DNA of 64,000 bases from JAAYHG01 sp012735455. GTDB lineage: Bacteria > Bacillota > DTU030 > DUMP01. Shown one piece after another: positions 1-8,579 of this stretch. The notes under the pieces are model-generated. The model saw nothing but the letters and a program-made list of their open reading frames with translations, was not told the DNA's origin and ran no database searches. Within the stretch, counting starts at the first letter, position 1. Each line of letters starts with the position of its first letter. The position numbers and the translations under genes were made by a program. The stretch is from the NCBI GenBank assembly GCA_050951365.1, contig JBMNIX010000002.1:186001-250000 (forward strand), read 5' to 3'.

Positions 1-1010
1 AGCTTGCCACGGTTCTGGCCAGTATGGGAGACTTGCTCCTGGCTGTGGACAAGACCGGAGTAGTAGTTCTGGTAAACCCGGCCCTAGAGCAGGTGCTGGG
101 ACAAAAGTCGGCTGAGTTGGTTGGCAACCCCTTACCGCCGGCTCTGGAGGGTACAGAGTTGGCGCGCGTGCTGTCTGCAGGGCTGGCAACAGGTCAGCCA
201 CAGACTGCCGAGGTTAGCCTACCGGGGTCCTCTAACATCTATCGGGCACAGGTGACCCCTTGGCACACCGCCGGTGGTGACAACGGCATTGTAGCTGTAC
301 TGCGGGATATCTCCGACTTGAAGCGCTTGGAGGCGGCACGTTTGGAGTTTCTTGCCAATGTTTCCCATGAGCTTCGAACCCCTCTTACCTCTATCAAGGG
401 TTTTGCTGTTACCCTGGAGGATGATCTAGCCGCAGGTACGGCTGCCTGGCGTTACGCCAAGATTATTGAGGAGGAGACAGATCGCCTTTCGCGCCTGGTC
501 GCCGACATCATGGACCTCTCCAAAATGGATGCGCGTGAGACAACGCTGGATCTAAAGGCTTTGGACCTTACAGGCCTCATCTCACAGGTAGTAGAGCAGC
601 TCGGGCCCCGGGCGGAGAGTAACGGCGTTAGTTTTAAGGCCGATCTTCCTTCTACGTTGCCGCCCGTGTTGTGCGATCCGGACCGCATTCACCAGGTACT
701 GCTAAACCTCTTGGACAACGCCCTTAAATATACCCCTGCTGGTGGAGAGGTAACGGTTTCGGCCTGGGCCGAGAAACGAAGGGTGTATGTCAGCGTAGAG
801 GATACCGGTTCAGGTATCCCACCCGAGGATCTACCCAACATCTTTGACCGCTTCTACCGCGTGGACAAAGCCCGGTCCCGGGCCTTGGGCGGAACAGGGT
901 TGGGGCTCGCTATAGTAAAGGGTATTGTCACCGAGCATGGTGGCCAGGTAAGTGCCTCTAGCATCCCGGGCAGGGGAAGCTGCTTTACTCTGTGGCTACC
1001 GCACTTGTAA
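1..1010 (+). CDS. Sensor histidine kinase, PhoR-like (5' end outside window)
   Basis: C-terminal part of a two-component sensor kinase. Open reading continues in frame upstream of the first ATG (24) to the window edge, so the N-terminal membrane and sensor parts are missing. Counting from ATG 24, a PAS domain spans about residues 1-100, followed by HisKA with the phospho-accepting histidine at residue 115 (FLANVSHELRTPL) and a HATPase_c domain with N box (LLNLLDNALKYTP), DTGSGIP and GTGLGLAIVKG motifs. These are all the parts needed for autophosphorylation. The stop is at 1008-1010. Its cognate regulator would lie upstream, outside the window. The catalytic end is very similar to the walK product downstream. 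PhoR is the best guess from the PAS-HisKA-HATPase layout; the signal is unknown. Confidence 0.9.
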   Translation, partial: LATVLASMGDLLLAVDKTGVVVLVNPALEQVLGQKSAELVGNPLPPALEGTELARVLSAGLATGQPQTAEVSLPGSSNIYRAQVTPWHTAGGDNGIVAVLRDISDLKRLEAARLEFLANVSHELRTPLTSIKGFAVTLEDDLAAGTAAWRYAKIIEEETDRLSRLVADIMDLSKMDARETTLDLKALDLTGLISQVVEQLGPRAESNGVSFKADLPSTLPPVLCDPDRIHQVLLNLLDNALKYTPAGGEVTVSAWAEKRRVYVSVEDTGSGIPPEDLPNIFDRFYRVDKARSRALGGTGLGLAIVKGIVTEHGGQVSASSIPGRGSCFTLWLPHL

Positions 1011-1119
1011 ATACTTCGTAACCATTTGTTACCCCCTGCTAATTCTTCCGTAAGAGTGCGGGCATATAATGAACCTGACACAAGGCTTCATGCAGAAAAG
1101 GTGAATTGGAGGTACCCTG

Positions 1120-2217
1120 ATGAAAAAGGTGGAACCCAAGCTGTTCTTAGCCTTTCTTCTTATCATAGGACTACTTGTAGCGGGGTGTGCGGGTACCGGT
1201 GGGTCAGAACAACCAGCAACGGTGCCCGAGGATGGCGGGGAGTCTGTTTCCCAGGTGGGTGGGGTTAGCGGGCCCCAGGTGGTCAGGCCGCCAGTACAGA
1301 AGACCCAGCCTGAAGACAAGGAGCCTGCGCCAGACACACCTGTTGCGGCGCCCGCAGGAAAGAAGGTCACCTTCCGTATTTACGGTGTTACCCCTGATCT
1401 CATGTACCAAGTGCCCCTTACTGTAGAGGCTGCGCACCCGGAAGATATGCCCCAGCAGGCCCTGAAGCTTTTGTTTGCCTGGCCGGACGAGAGTGGAGCT
1501 ACGGTTTCACCCTGGCCCGGGGGCGTAAAATTGTGTTCCCTTAAGATAAAGGATGGCACGGCGCTAGTGGACCTGACCGGGTTCGATGCCGGTAGTTTTG
1601 GCAGCAGTCGTGAGGCTCTTGCCCTCGATAGCCTCACCCTTACCCTGACACAGTTTGACCATATTCAGCGCGTGCAGGTTCTGCTGGACGGCCAGGTGGT
1701 AGAATCTTTGGCTGGCCACGTCGATATCAGCCGGCCCCTAACACCGCCCGAACACCTGAACCACTTCAGCTTCGGCGCGGCTTCCAGCAGCGAACCCACC
1801 CTGCCCCTTACCCTCTACTTTCCTGAGCCTAATGCCATGTACCTGGTCCCAGTGACCCGAGATGTCCCCAAGACCCAGTCCGTGGCCCGGGCCGTAGTGG
1901 AGGAGCTCATTCGTGGGCCGGAAGAGAATTCCGGTTTGGGCCGGTCTATACCCGAGGGGACACGTCTTCTTGGCATTAAGCTCAAGGATGGCCTTCTCAC
2001 CGTAGACTTCTCGCCAGAGATTTCCAAAAACCACTGGGGTGGGACGGCTGGCGAAGCCATTACTCTGGGCAGCATTGTCCACTCCCTGACCGCACTGCCT
2101 GGCGTAGACAGGGTGGAGATACTCATTGCAGGTCAGCGCGGTGCCAGTATTGCCGGGCACGTGGTCCTGGATCAGCCGTCTTCTGGGGGCGAGCTGAATC
2201 TGCTGCCGCAGTTCTAG
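1120..2217 (+). CDS. Lipoprotein with two GerMN domains
   Basis: Exported lipoprotein of 365 aa. The signal peptide ends in a lipobox (LLVAGC, Cys about residue 23), followed by a Pro/Glu-rich linker. Two GerMN domains follow at about residues 85-200 and 230-350. The second shows the typical pattern: a pair of V(A/V)R turns, an EELIRGP segment, then VDFS and NHWGGT. GerMN was named from Bacillus GerM, a spore cortex and germination lipoprotein; its biochemical role is not settled. The start is supported by a GGAGGT SD at 1108-1113, and a TATAAT box lies at 1065-1070 without a convincing -35. It is followed within 18 bases by another GerMN lipoprotein, so the pair is probably co-transcribed. 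Confidence 0.85.
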   Translation: MKKVEPKLFLAFLLIIGLLVAGCAGTGGSEQPATVPEDGGESVSQVGGVSGPQVVRPPVQKTQPEDKEPAPDTPVAAPAGKKVTFRIYGVTPDLMYQVPLTVEAAHPEDMPQQALKLLFAWPDESGATVSPWPGGVKLCSLKIKDGTALVDLTGFDAGSFGSSREALALDSLTLTLTQFDHIQRVQVLLDGQVVESLAGHVDISRPLTPPEHLNHFSFGAASSSEPTLPLTLYFPEPNAMYLVPVTRDVPKTQSVARAVVEELIRGPEENSGLGRSIPEGTRLLGIKLKDGLLTVDFSPEISKNHWGGTAGEAITLGSIVHSLTALPGVDRVEILIAGQRGASIAGHVVLDQPSSGGELNLLPQF

Positions 2218-2235
2218 CAAAAAGGAGGGGAGCTG

Positions 2236-3936
2236 GTGCGTCAAGGAAAACTTCTCCGCAGCTGGGTGATGGTCTTGTTCCTCAGCGTGTTTCTTGTCGT
2301 TCTTCCCGGCTGCCAGCCTAATGCCGCACCAACACCTCCGCAGCCGCAGCCTGCGCTAGAACCGCAGGTTGAGGAAGAGACGATGACCCTTAAGCTTCAC
2401 TTCGTTTTTAACGGTAAGGACCTGGTGGTGACCAGAGAAGTGCCTGCCACCCGGGCCGTCGGGCGGGCTGCCATCCAGGAACTGATCAAGGGTCACGTAG
2501 GAGCAGACGGTGAGCACCGGGTGTTACCGCCAGGCACTCAGCTGAAAGACCTAAAGATACTGGATGGCATTGCCTATGCGGACTTTTCCCGTGAGTTTCG
2601 TGATAATCACTGGGGCGGGTTAATCAGCGAGGTAGACACCATTTACTCGGTGGTTAACACCCTGGGGGAGTTTCCTACCGTACGGGCAGTGCAGTTCCTA
2701 CTGGAAGGAAGCCCCCTCAGCACCATCGGTGCCGGTGCCGTAGATCTAAGGGAGCCTGTGAAGCCGCAGGCCTTGACCCCTGAATTCTGCGCCTCCATCA
2801 AAGCCCAGCTTTACGACCAGAGTGGCGAGACCCTGCCCTGGAGTGTTTGGGTTAAGGGAGAGGAGCGGCTGGCCGTGCGCGATGGTTTTCCAGAGACTGT
2901 CCTCACAGGTGACTGTGATGGCGATGGTGCTGCAGAGATTGTCATGGTAGACGATAAGCGCGTAAGCATCTGGGATCGGAAGACGAGCGGTGGGGGTTGG
3001 GAGAAGGTCTGGGAGCGCAAGTTTCATTCATTTCCTGATGTTACCCTGGCCCCCACTCGCGGTGCTGGGAAAGAAGATGTTATCGTGGCCACAGCCGACG
3101 GGATACACATCTTTGGTTTTAACGACGGCAGTTACACTCAGCTCGGTTGGCAGGGTGTGGCCGGGCATATCTTGGACTTGGCCGCAGGAGATACCACCGG
3201 TGATGGTCGGGCAGAGGTTATGGTCCTCTTTGGCGCTCCAGAATCTGCGGTAAGTGAGACTAACACAGGCCGCATCGTGATTTGGGAGTTGAACGGGGAG
3301 ACTTACCGACGTCGACAGGAAGAAGAGTTTCCCTTCCGCCGTATACTCTTAGCGGACTTTAACGGTGACCAGCGCGAAGAACTGTTGGCTTTGGATGAGC
3401 GTGGATTGACTGTCTTTGGTTGGAAAGGGTCAGCCTACATTGAGTTAGGGAACAACCCCGGGGCAGGTTCACCTTTGGCTACCATGCTCACTGCGGACCT
3501 TACCGGTGATGGTGCCCACGAGCTTATCATTCGCGATGATGCCTCAGCGGCGCTTTACGTCTACACTTGGCAAGAAAGCGCCTTGCGTAAGTTATGGCAG
3601 GGACCGGCGACAGAAGAAAGTGTCCTGGGTCGCGAGGTATTTGCTGTCCAGCTTGAGGAGGGGCCGGTTGTTCTCCTGGCGGCTGTGAATGTACCAGGTA
3701 GATATCTTGTTTATAGTGACCGGGATGGACACTGGCGAGAGCAGATCTTAGCTGGCGCTAGCGGCGAGCAGATCTTGGCCTTGGGCGATGTGGATGGGGA
3801 CGGTGTAGCAGAGATTATCTTTCGGCGTCACCAGCTCTTGTCTAACCCAACGCAGTGGCTTTATGTAGGTAAGCTTGGGAGTTTGCCACAGCCCCCGCCC
3901 CAGGAGATTGAAACAGCTCAAGACAAGCTGCAGTAA
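2236..3936 (+). CDS. Lipoprotein: GerMN domain fused to FG-GAP/VCBS beta-propeller
   Basis: A 566 aa lipoprotein with GTG start (SD AAAGGAGGGG at 2221-2230) and lipobox VLPGC near residue 26. One GerMN domain covers about residues 50-170, with the same EFRDNHWGG pattern as the gene before. The rest is a series of at least five FG-GAP/VCBS-type repeats with calcium-binding-like loops such as GDCDGDGAAE, GDTTGDGRAE, ADFNGDQREE, ADLTGDGAHE and GDVDGDGVAE, which should form a beta-propeller. The function is not known. Extracellular attachment or a structural role at the cell or spore surface is inferred from lipidation and the propeller. The fusion looks unusual: GerMN alone or in pairs is common in spore formers, but I do not recall this combination. 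Confidence 0.8.
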   Translation: MRQGKLLRSWVMVLFLSVFLVVLPGCQPNAAPTPPQPQPALEPQVEEETMTLKLHFVFNGKDLVVTREVPATRAVGRAAIQELIKGHVGADGEHRVLPPGTQLKDLKILDGIAYADFSREFRDNHWGGLISEVDTIYSVVNTLGEFPTVRAVQFLLEGSPLSTIGAGAVDLREPVKPQALTPEFCASIKAQLYDQSGETLPWSVWVKGEERLAVRDGFPETVLTGDCDGDGAAEIVMVDDKRVSIWDRKTSGGGWEKVWERKFHSFPDVTLAPTRGAGKEDVIVATADGIHIFGFNDGSYTQLGWQGVAGHILDLAAGDTTGDGRAEVMVLFGAPESAVSETNTGRIVIWELNGETYRRRQEEEFPFRRILLADFNGDQREELLALDERGLTVFGWKGSAYIELGNNPGAGSPLATMLTADLTGDGAHELIIRDDASAALYVYTWQESALRKLWQGPATEESVLGREVFAVQLEEGPVVLLAAVNVPGRYLVYSDRDGHWREQILAGASGEQILALGDVDGDGVAEIIFRRHQLLSNPTQWLYVGKLGSLPQPPPQEIETAQDKLQ

Positions 3937-3983
3937 GTGAAAGGACATGAATATGCCGGTCAATGCCGAAGGGAGGCCGAACA

Positions 3984-5051
3984 ATGCGTTATTCTAAACT
4001 GATTGCGGCAGTGCTGCTTATGTTGTTTGTTAGCGGCTGCAGCCTATTTGGCGGTGGTAAGCCTGGGGTAGGAGAGGAAGTACCCCAAGCCACGGCCCCT
4101 TTGGATGAAGAAGGCTATGGTAAAGTTGAGTTGCTAGTCGCTGTCAGCGGCGGTGAACTTGAAGCTCCAGCAGGTGTCGCCGTTAGTTCAGAAGGTGATG
4201 TATACGTTAGCGACGATGCCCGACAGGTGGTGCTGCGGTTTCCGCAGGGCGATCTCAAGGCCGACCCAATTAGCATCGGTAGCGAAGGGAGTAGTCTGGG
4301 GCAGTTTATCCACCCACGGGACTTGGCTCTCGATGACTCGGGGAACCTCTACGTACTAGACGACGGCAACTCCCGGGTGCAGTTCATTCCGGCCGATGGA
4401 GGTACCTCCCGCCAGTTTGGGCGACGCGATGATTTTGTCTCTTACTTTAGCTTGCAGGATGGCTACGATGAGCCCTTAAGCGCTCTGGCCGTGGACCAAG
4501 AGGGTAATGTCTATGTGGGAGTAAGTGGTGCCAACTACGACATTACGTCTAACGCTATTATCAAGTTCAGCCCCCAGGGTGAGAGGCTCTGGGAGGTCAG
4601 GAGTATGCTGGAAGGGGATATAGACATCCTGCCTTTCACCTGGCCTGATGCCATGGTAGTGGACGATGATGGAACACTTTACATTACCCACGGTGCCAAC
4701 GGTGTCGGGAAGATTTTCGTCTTGCCACAGAAGGACGGCCAACCGGATAAGGAAGGTGCCTATCAGTTCGGCCTCATCGGTAAAGGGCCAGGCGAACTTA
4801 TGCACACACCTGGCGGTATCGCTCTTACCCAGGACGACGACGTTCTTGTAGCGGATACCTACAACAACCGTCTGCAACTCTTTACAAAAGACGGCACGCT
4901 CAAGGCCATGTATCGCCTTAAAGGTTCGCCCACAGCCGAGTTCGACCAACCTACAGCCGTCTCGGTTGCACCGGATGGGAGCGTTTATGTCGTGGACAAA
5001 GGCAATAAACGTGTGCTGCAGTTGAGGCTGCTGCCACCGAGCGAGGGATAA
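3984..5051 (+). CDS. NHL-repeat beta-propeller lipoprotein
   Basis: Secreted lipoprotein of 355 aa with lipobox FVSGC. ATG 3984 is preferred over the in-frame ATG at 3963 because a GGGAGG SD at 3971-3976 sits just before it and the hydrophobic signal begins there. The body holds repeated NHL-type blades: GVAVSSEGDVYVSDDARQ, LALDDSGNLYVLDDGNSR, IALTQDDDVLVADTYNNR and VSVAPDGSVYVVDKGNKR, each with the D-x-x-N/R turn typical of six-bladed NHL propellers. NHL propellers usually serve as binding scaffolds, and no catalytic motif is visible. It follows the GerMN-propeller gene by 47 bases, and the two may belong to one exported surface assembly. Confidence 0.82.
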   Translation: MRYSKLIAAVLLMLFVSGCSLFGGGKPGVGEEVPQATAPLDEEGYGKVELLVAVSGGELEAPAGVAVSSEGDVYVSDDARQVVLRFPQGDLKADPISIGSEGSSLGQFIHPRDLALDDSGNLYVLDDGNSRVQFIPADGGTSRQFGRRDDFVSYFSLQDGYDEPLSALAVDQEGNVYVGVSGANYDITSNAIIKFSPQGERLWEVRSMLEGDIDILPFTWPDAMVVDDDGTLYITHGANGVGKIFVLPQKDGQPDKEGAYQFGLIGKGPGELMHTPGGIALTQDDDVLVADTYNNRLQLFTKDGTLKAMYRLKGSPTAEFDQPTAVSVAPDGSVYVVDKGNKRVLQLRLLPPSEG

Positions 5052-5147
5052 AGAGACACGGCAATTACGACACTGCGGACTATAGTGGAGAGGAAGAAGC
5101 TAGGAGAAGCATGCTAAGTCCTTAGGGTTAGGGAGAGGGGAAGAACC

Positions 5148-6038
5148 GTGACAACTAATATGGCTACCACCTGGGCTACTGGGCGCGGGCCAATTCCCCG
5201 CTCCCTGCTAGCCTTTTTGTGCCTTATTTTAATCTTGAGTCTAACTGTCTATCTGACCAGTTGGCTCAGACCGCTGGCCTACCGCATCGCTCGCGAACTG
5301 GCCCGGGCTCACCTACTGCGCCAAGTGGCAGGTTTGCAAACCCTGCCAGGCGAAAACTTCATCGTCAAGTACTGGGCGCCCGATGCGGACATCGCTCCCA
5401 TAGTGCTGGAAGCCGCAGAAGCGGCCTATCAACCAATTACCGAAGCTCTGGGGTATGCTCCCAGTGAAAATACTCTTGTTGTCATCTACCCCACGCGTGA
5501 AGATCTGGGAGCGAGTTTCGGCTGGTCTGCCCAGGAGAGCGCCATGGGCGTTTATTGGGGCGGCGCTATCCGTGTCCTCTCGCCTAAGGTCTGGGTGGAC
5601 GCGACCAGCCCGGCCGAACTTAGCGAGGTTTTCAAGACTATGGGCCCTATGGCCCATGAGTTTACTCACCTGGTGCTGGACTACCGGACGGCAGGCAACT
5701 ACCCGCGCTGGTTCAGTGAGGGGTTGGCTCAGTATCAGGAGACCCGGCAGGGTGGTGTGGTTTGGGACGACCCGGCCGCGGATCTAAATGGGCAGTTGTA
5801 CAGCCTGGCGGAGCTGGAGCGTTTTAACAACCTGCCTAATCAGGCCCTGGCTTACCGGCAGGCCTGGTCCCTTGTTGAGTACCTGGCTGAGGAACACGGT
5901 GAAGACTGCTTAGAGCAAATTGTGGCCGCACTGGCCAAGGGACGGAGCTTCCGTACCGCCCTGGCGCGTATAGGCATTACTTCTTTATCTGAACTTGAGG
6001 CGAATTGGCAAGACTGGCTAAAACAGGGAATGAATTAG
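5148..6038 (+). CDS. Membrane-anchored zinc peptidase, peptidase MA-like (gluzincin)
   Basis: A 296 aa protein with GTG start (SD AGAGGGGA just upstream). One hydrophobic segment at about residues 18-40 should anchor it with the rest outside. The catalytic signature is clear: HEFTH at residues 170-174 gives two zinc-binding histidines and the general base glutamate, and the downstream E191 in WFSEGLAQYQE is the third zinc ligand, the gluzincin arrangement of peptidase MA-like domains. The C-terminal 90 residues are helical, as in relatives. The substrate is unknown. It closes the group of four exported proteins before walR, and is separated from walR by only 49 bases. Confidence 0.82.
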   Translation: MTTNMATTWATGRGPIPRSLLAFLCLILILSLTVYLTSWLRPLAYRIARELARAHLLRQVAGLQTLPGENFIVKYWAPDADIAPIVLEAAEAAYQPITEALGYAPSENTLVVIYPTREDLGASFGWSAQESAMGVYWGGAIRVLSPKVWVDATSPAELSEVFKTMGPMAHEFTHLVLDYRTAGNYPRWFSEGLAQYQETRQGGVVWDDPAADLNGQLYSLAELERFNNLPNQALAYRQAWSLVEYLAEEHGEDCLEQIVAALAKGRSFRTALARIGITSLSELEANWQDWLKQGMN

Positions 6039-6087
6039 GCAGGATTTTCACCTTCTAAAACCGAAGTCTCTCCTTGAGGTGAGGTCT

Positions 6088-6780
6088 ATGGTTGAGAGAG
6101 TCCTGGTCGTTGATGACGAAGAACCCATTGCCGACATCCTGGAGTTTAACCTTAAGAAAGACGGTTACCAGGTGGAGACTGCGTTTGATGGAGAGATGGC
6201 TCTTGAGAAGGCGGCTACCTTCAAACCTGACCTCATCATCCTGGATATTATGCTTCCCAAGCTGGATGGCTGGGTTGTCTGTCAGCGCATTAGGCAGTTT
6301 TCGACTGTACCCATCATCATGCTCACTGCCAAGGACGAGGAAACAGATAAGGTCTTAGGGTTGGAATTGGGTGCCGATGATTATGTGACCAAGCCTTTTA
6401 GTCCACGGGAACTGCTGGCTCGCGTACGGGCGCTGCTCAGGAGGGCCCAGTCCTACCGTGTGGCTGAGGGCAATGCCACGAGCCTCAACTTTGGTGATCT
6501 GGCCCTTGATCTTGCCAGTTACGAGGTGACTAAACGGGGCGAGGTAGTCCCACTTACCTTAAGGGAGTTCGAGCTCCTTAAGTTCTTGGCGTTAGACCCG
6601 GGACGCGTGTTTTCCCGTGAAACCCTGCTGGAGAAAGTATGGGGTTATGACTACTTTGGGGATATACGAACTGTAGATGTTACCGTGCGGCGCTTGCGGG
6701 AAAAGCTCGAGGATGATCCGAGCAGCCCCGTCTATGTGCAAACTAAACGCGGTATTGGCTACTTCTTTAGGGGGCAGTAG
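6088..6780 (+). CDS. walR: Response regulator WalR (YycF), OmpR family
   Basis: A 230 aa OmpR/PhoB-type regulator. The receiver domain (1-120) has the acidic pair D9/D10, phospho-acceptor D53 (IILDIMLPKLDGW), the T of MLTAKDE and the K of YVTKPFSPREL. The C-terminal winged helix (about 130-230) ends in VDVTVRRLREKLEDDP and TKRGIGYFF, the DNA-recognition hallmark of this family. ATG 6088 is chosen over a GTG at 6079 because GAGGTGAGG lies just before it. The order walR-walK-walH-walI identifies it as the essential cell-wall homeostasis regulator rather than PhoP, although the sequence alone would not separate the two. Confidence 0.93.
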   Translation: MVERVLVVDDEEPIADILEFNLKKDGYQVETAFDGEMALEKAATFKPDLIILDIMLPKLDGWVVCQRIRQFSTVPIIMLTAKDEETDKVLGLELGADDYVTKPFSPRELLARVRALLRRAQSYRVAEGNATSLNFGDLALDLASYEVTKRGEVVPLTLREFELLKFLALDPGRVFSRETLLEKVWGYDYFGDIRTVDVTVRRLREKLEDDPSSPVYVQTKRGIGYFFRGQ

Positions 6781-6782
6781 AC

Positions 6783-8579
6783 TTGAGAAGCATCCAGGGG
6801 AAGATGGTAATCATCTACATTCTCCTGGTTTTGGTGGCCATGGAGATTATCGGGGTGCAGCTGGTACGGCGGTTGGAAAGCTACTACGAGACCAACTTCC
6901 GCACTACCTTGGAGACCCAGGCCAATCTCTTGGCCGGCTTCGCCCTGCGCTACTTCAGCGGTGATGAGACAGAGAGTTACCTGGGTGACCTGGTGGATGA
7001 CTTTCGCCTGCAAACAGGGGCCCAGATAGTTGTAGTAGATGCCGCGGGTATGGTTCTGGCAGCCACAGGTGAGGGTAGCTCTCAGGTCGGAAAGCGTTTC
7101 CAGCAGCACGAATTCACCCGTGCTCTGGCAGGGGTGACAGCTAGCGAGATTCGCCACGCTGGCACGGCAGGAGAGCGCATTCTTTACCTGGCTGTTCCGG
7201 TGCAGCGTGAAAACCAAACGGTGGGTGCCGTTGGCTTAAGTTCCTCCCTGGTGGAGGTGGATAAGACCCTCAATGAAATCAAAGGAATACTCCTTAAGGC
7301 TACGACCGTTGCTCTATTGGCCACGGTCTTGCTTGGTTTTGCCTTGGCCCGTACCATCACCCAGCCTATCCAGGAGGTTACGCGGCAGGCGGCAGCCATC
7401 GCCGAGGGTGATTTTGGCCAGCCGGTGCGTGTGTACTCTAAGGACGAGATTGGGCAGCTGGCGGCGGGCTTTAATTTCTTGCGGGAACGCTTGCAACAGA
7501 CCCTGAGCGAAATTTCCAGCGGCAAGGAAAAGGTTGAGACCATTCTGGCCAACCTCAATGATGGGGTACTGGCTTTGGATCCTGATGGCAACGTTCTTCA
7601 TATCAACCCTGCCGCCAGAAACCTGCTGCGTCTGCGCGAACCCAGCAGCAACATCCTGGGACGGCCTTGGGACGAGGTTTTCCCGAAATTAGGTTTGGCC
7701 GAGGAACTGAAAAAGGTGCAGCAGGGGGTGGCCACCACGTCGCGCCTGGAGGGCGTTTTGGCTGGAGAGCGGGTGCTCAGGGTCCACTTAGCCCCTTTCA
7801 AGAGCAGCAGCAACCTGGCTGGTGTGGTGATCACCCTGCAGGATATCACTGAGCAGGAGAAACTGGAGTCCATGCGGCGTGAGTTTGTGGCTAATGTTTC
7901 CCACGAGCTCAGAACACCACTGACCACCATCAAGAGCTATATCGAGACCATGTTAGATGCAGAGGAGAGTTTAGACGAAGCGACAAGCAGGCGCTTTCTC
8001 AAAGTGGCGGTGTCCGAGGTGGACCGGATGACGCGCCTGGTACGGGACCTGCTTCAACTGGCCCAACTCGATGCCGGACGCATGCGTTTTGATAAGCGCC
8101 CCTTGGACCTGGCACAGTTGCTACACGAGGTAGCCGAGCGCTTTTCTATGCAGATACAGCAGCGCGACCTTCAGCTTACGCTAGAGATTGCTCCGCACCA
8201 GCCTAGGGCTTTGGCTGACAGGGATCAGATTGAGCAGGTTCTAGCCAATCTTATCAGTAATGCCATTAAGTTCACGGCATCGGGCGGGAGGATCAATCTC
8301 GGTCTGAGCCAAAGAGGGGCCTTTCTTACAGTGACGGTGCGCGACAGCGGCGTAGGTATTCCCGCAGAGGATCAGCCCCGTATTTTCGAGCGCTTCTACC
8401 GGGTGGACAAGGCGCGGTCGCGGGCTTTGGGCGGTACAGGATTGGGCCTTTCCATAGCCCGGCAGATTGTGGAGGCCCATGGTGGCGAGATTAGACTAGA
8501 GAGCACGCCGGGAGAAGGTACAAAGGTTTCCTTTACCCTACCCATTGTCACAGAGGAGGGTGGGGGCGTTGTTGTTTGA
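6783..8579 (+). CDS. walK: Sensor histidine kinase WalK (YycG)
   Basis: A 598 aa kinase with TTG start two bases after the walR stop. TM1 is about residues 8-28, an extracytoplasmic sensor domain follows to about 168, and TM2 is about 170-190. Then come a HAMP domain (TITQPIQEVT onward), a PAS domain (about 250-355), HisKA with H374 (FVANVSHELRTPL) and HATPase_c with GTGLGLSIARQIV. This is the standard WalK architecture of low-GC Gram-positives. With WalR it controls cell wall hydrolases and lipid/wall homeostasis, and its activity is normally restrained by WalH and WalI, encoded just downstream. Confidence 0.93.
   Translation: MRSIQGKMVIIYILLVLVAMEIIGVQLVRRLESYYETNFRTTLETQANLLAGFALRYFSGDETESYLGDLVDDFRLQTGAQIVVVDAAGMVLAATGEGSSQVGKRFQQHEFTRALAGVTASEIRHAGTAGERILYLAVPVQRENQTVGAVGLSSSLVEVDKTLNEIKGILLKATTVALLATVLLGFALARTITQPIQEVTRQAAAIAEGDFGQPVRVYSKDEIGQLAAGFNFLRERLQQTLSEISSGKEKVETILANLNDGVLALDPDGNVLHINPAARNLLRLREPSSNILGRPWDEVFPKLGLAEELKKVQQGVATTSRLEGVLAGERVLRVHLAPFKSSSNLAGVVITLQDITEQEKLESMRREFVANVSHELRTPLTTIKSYIETMLDAEESLDEATSRRFLKVAVSEVDRMTRLVRDLLQLAQLDAGRMRFDKRPLDLAQLLHEVAERFSMQIQQRDLQLTLEIAPHQPRALADRDQIEQVLANLISNAIKFTASGGRINLGLSQRGAFLTVTVRDSGVGIPAEDQPRIFERFYRVDKARSRALGGTGLGLSIARQIVEAHGGEIRLESTPGEGTKVSFTLPIVTEEGGGVVV

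Noticed and set aside
7184..7591. Long minus-strand open frames opposite walK, the V-ATPase genes and others
   Set aside because: They are antisense shadows of clearly conserved genes, caused by codon composition; no SD, no domain.
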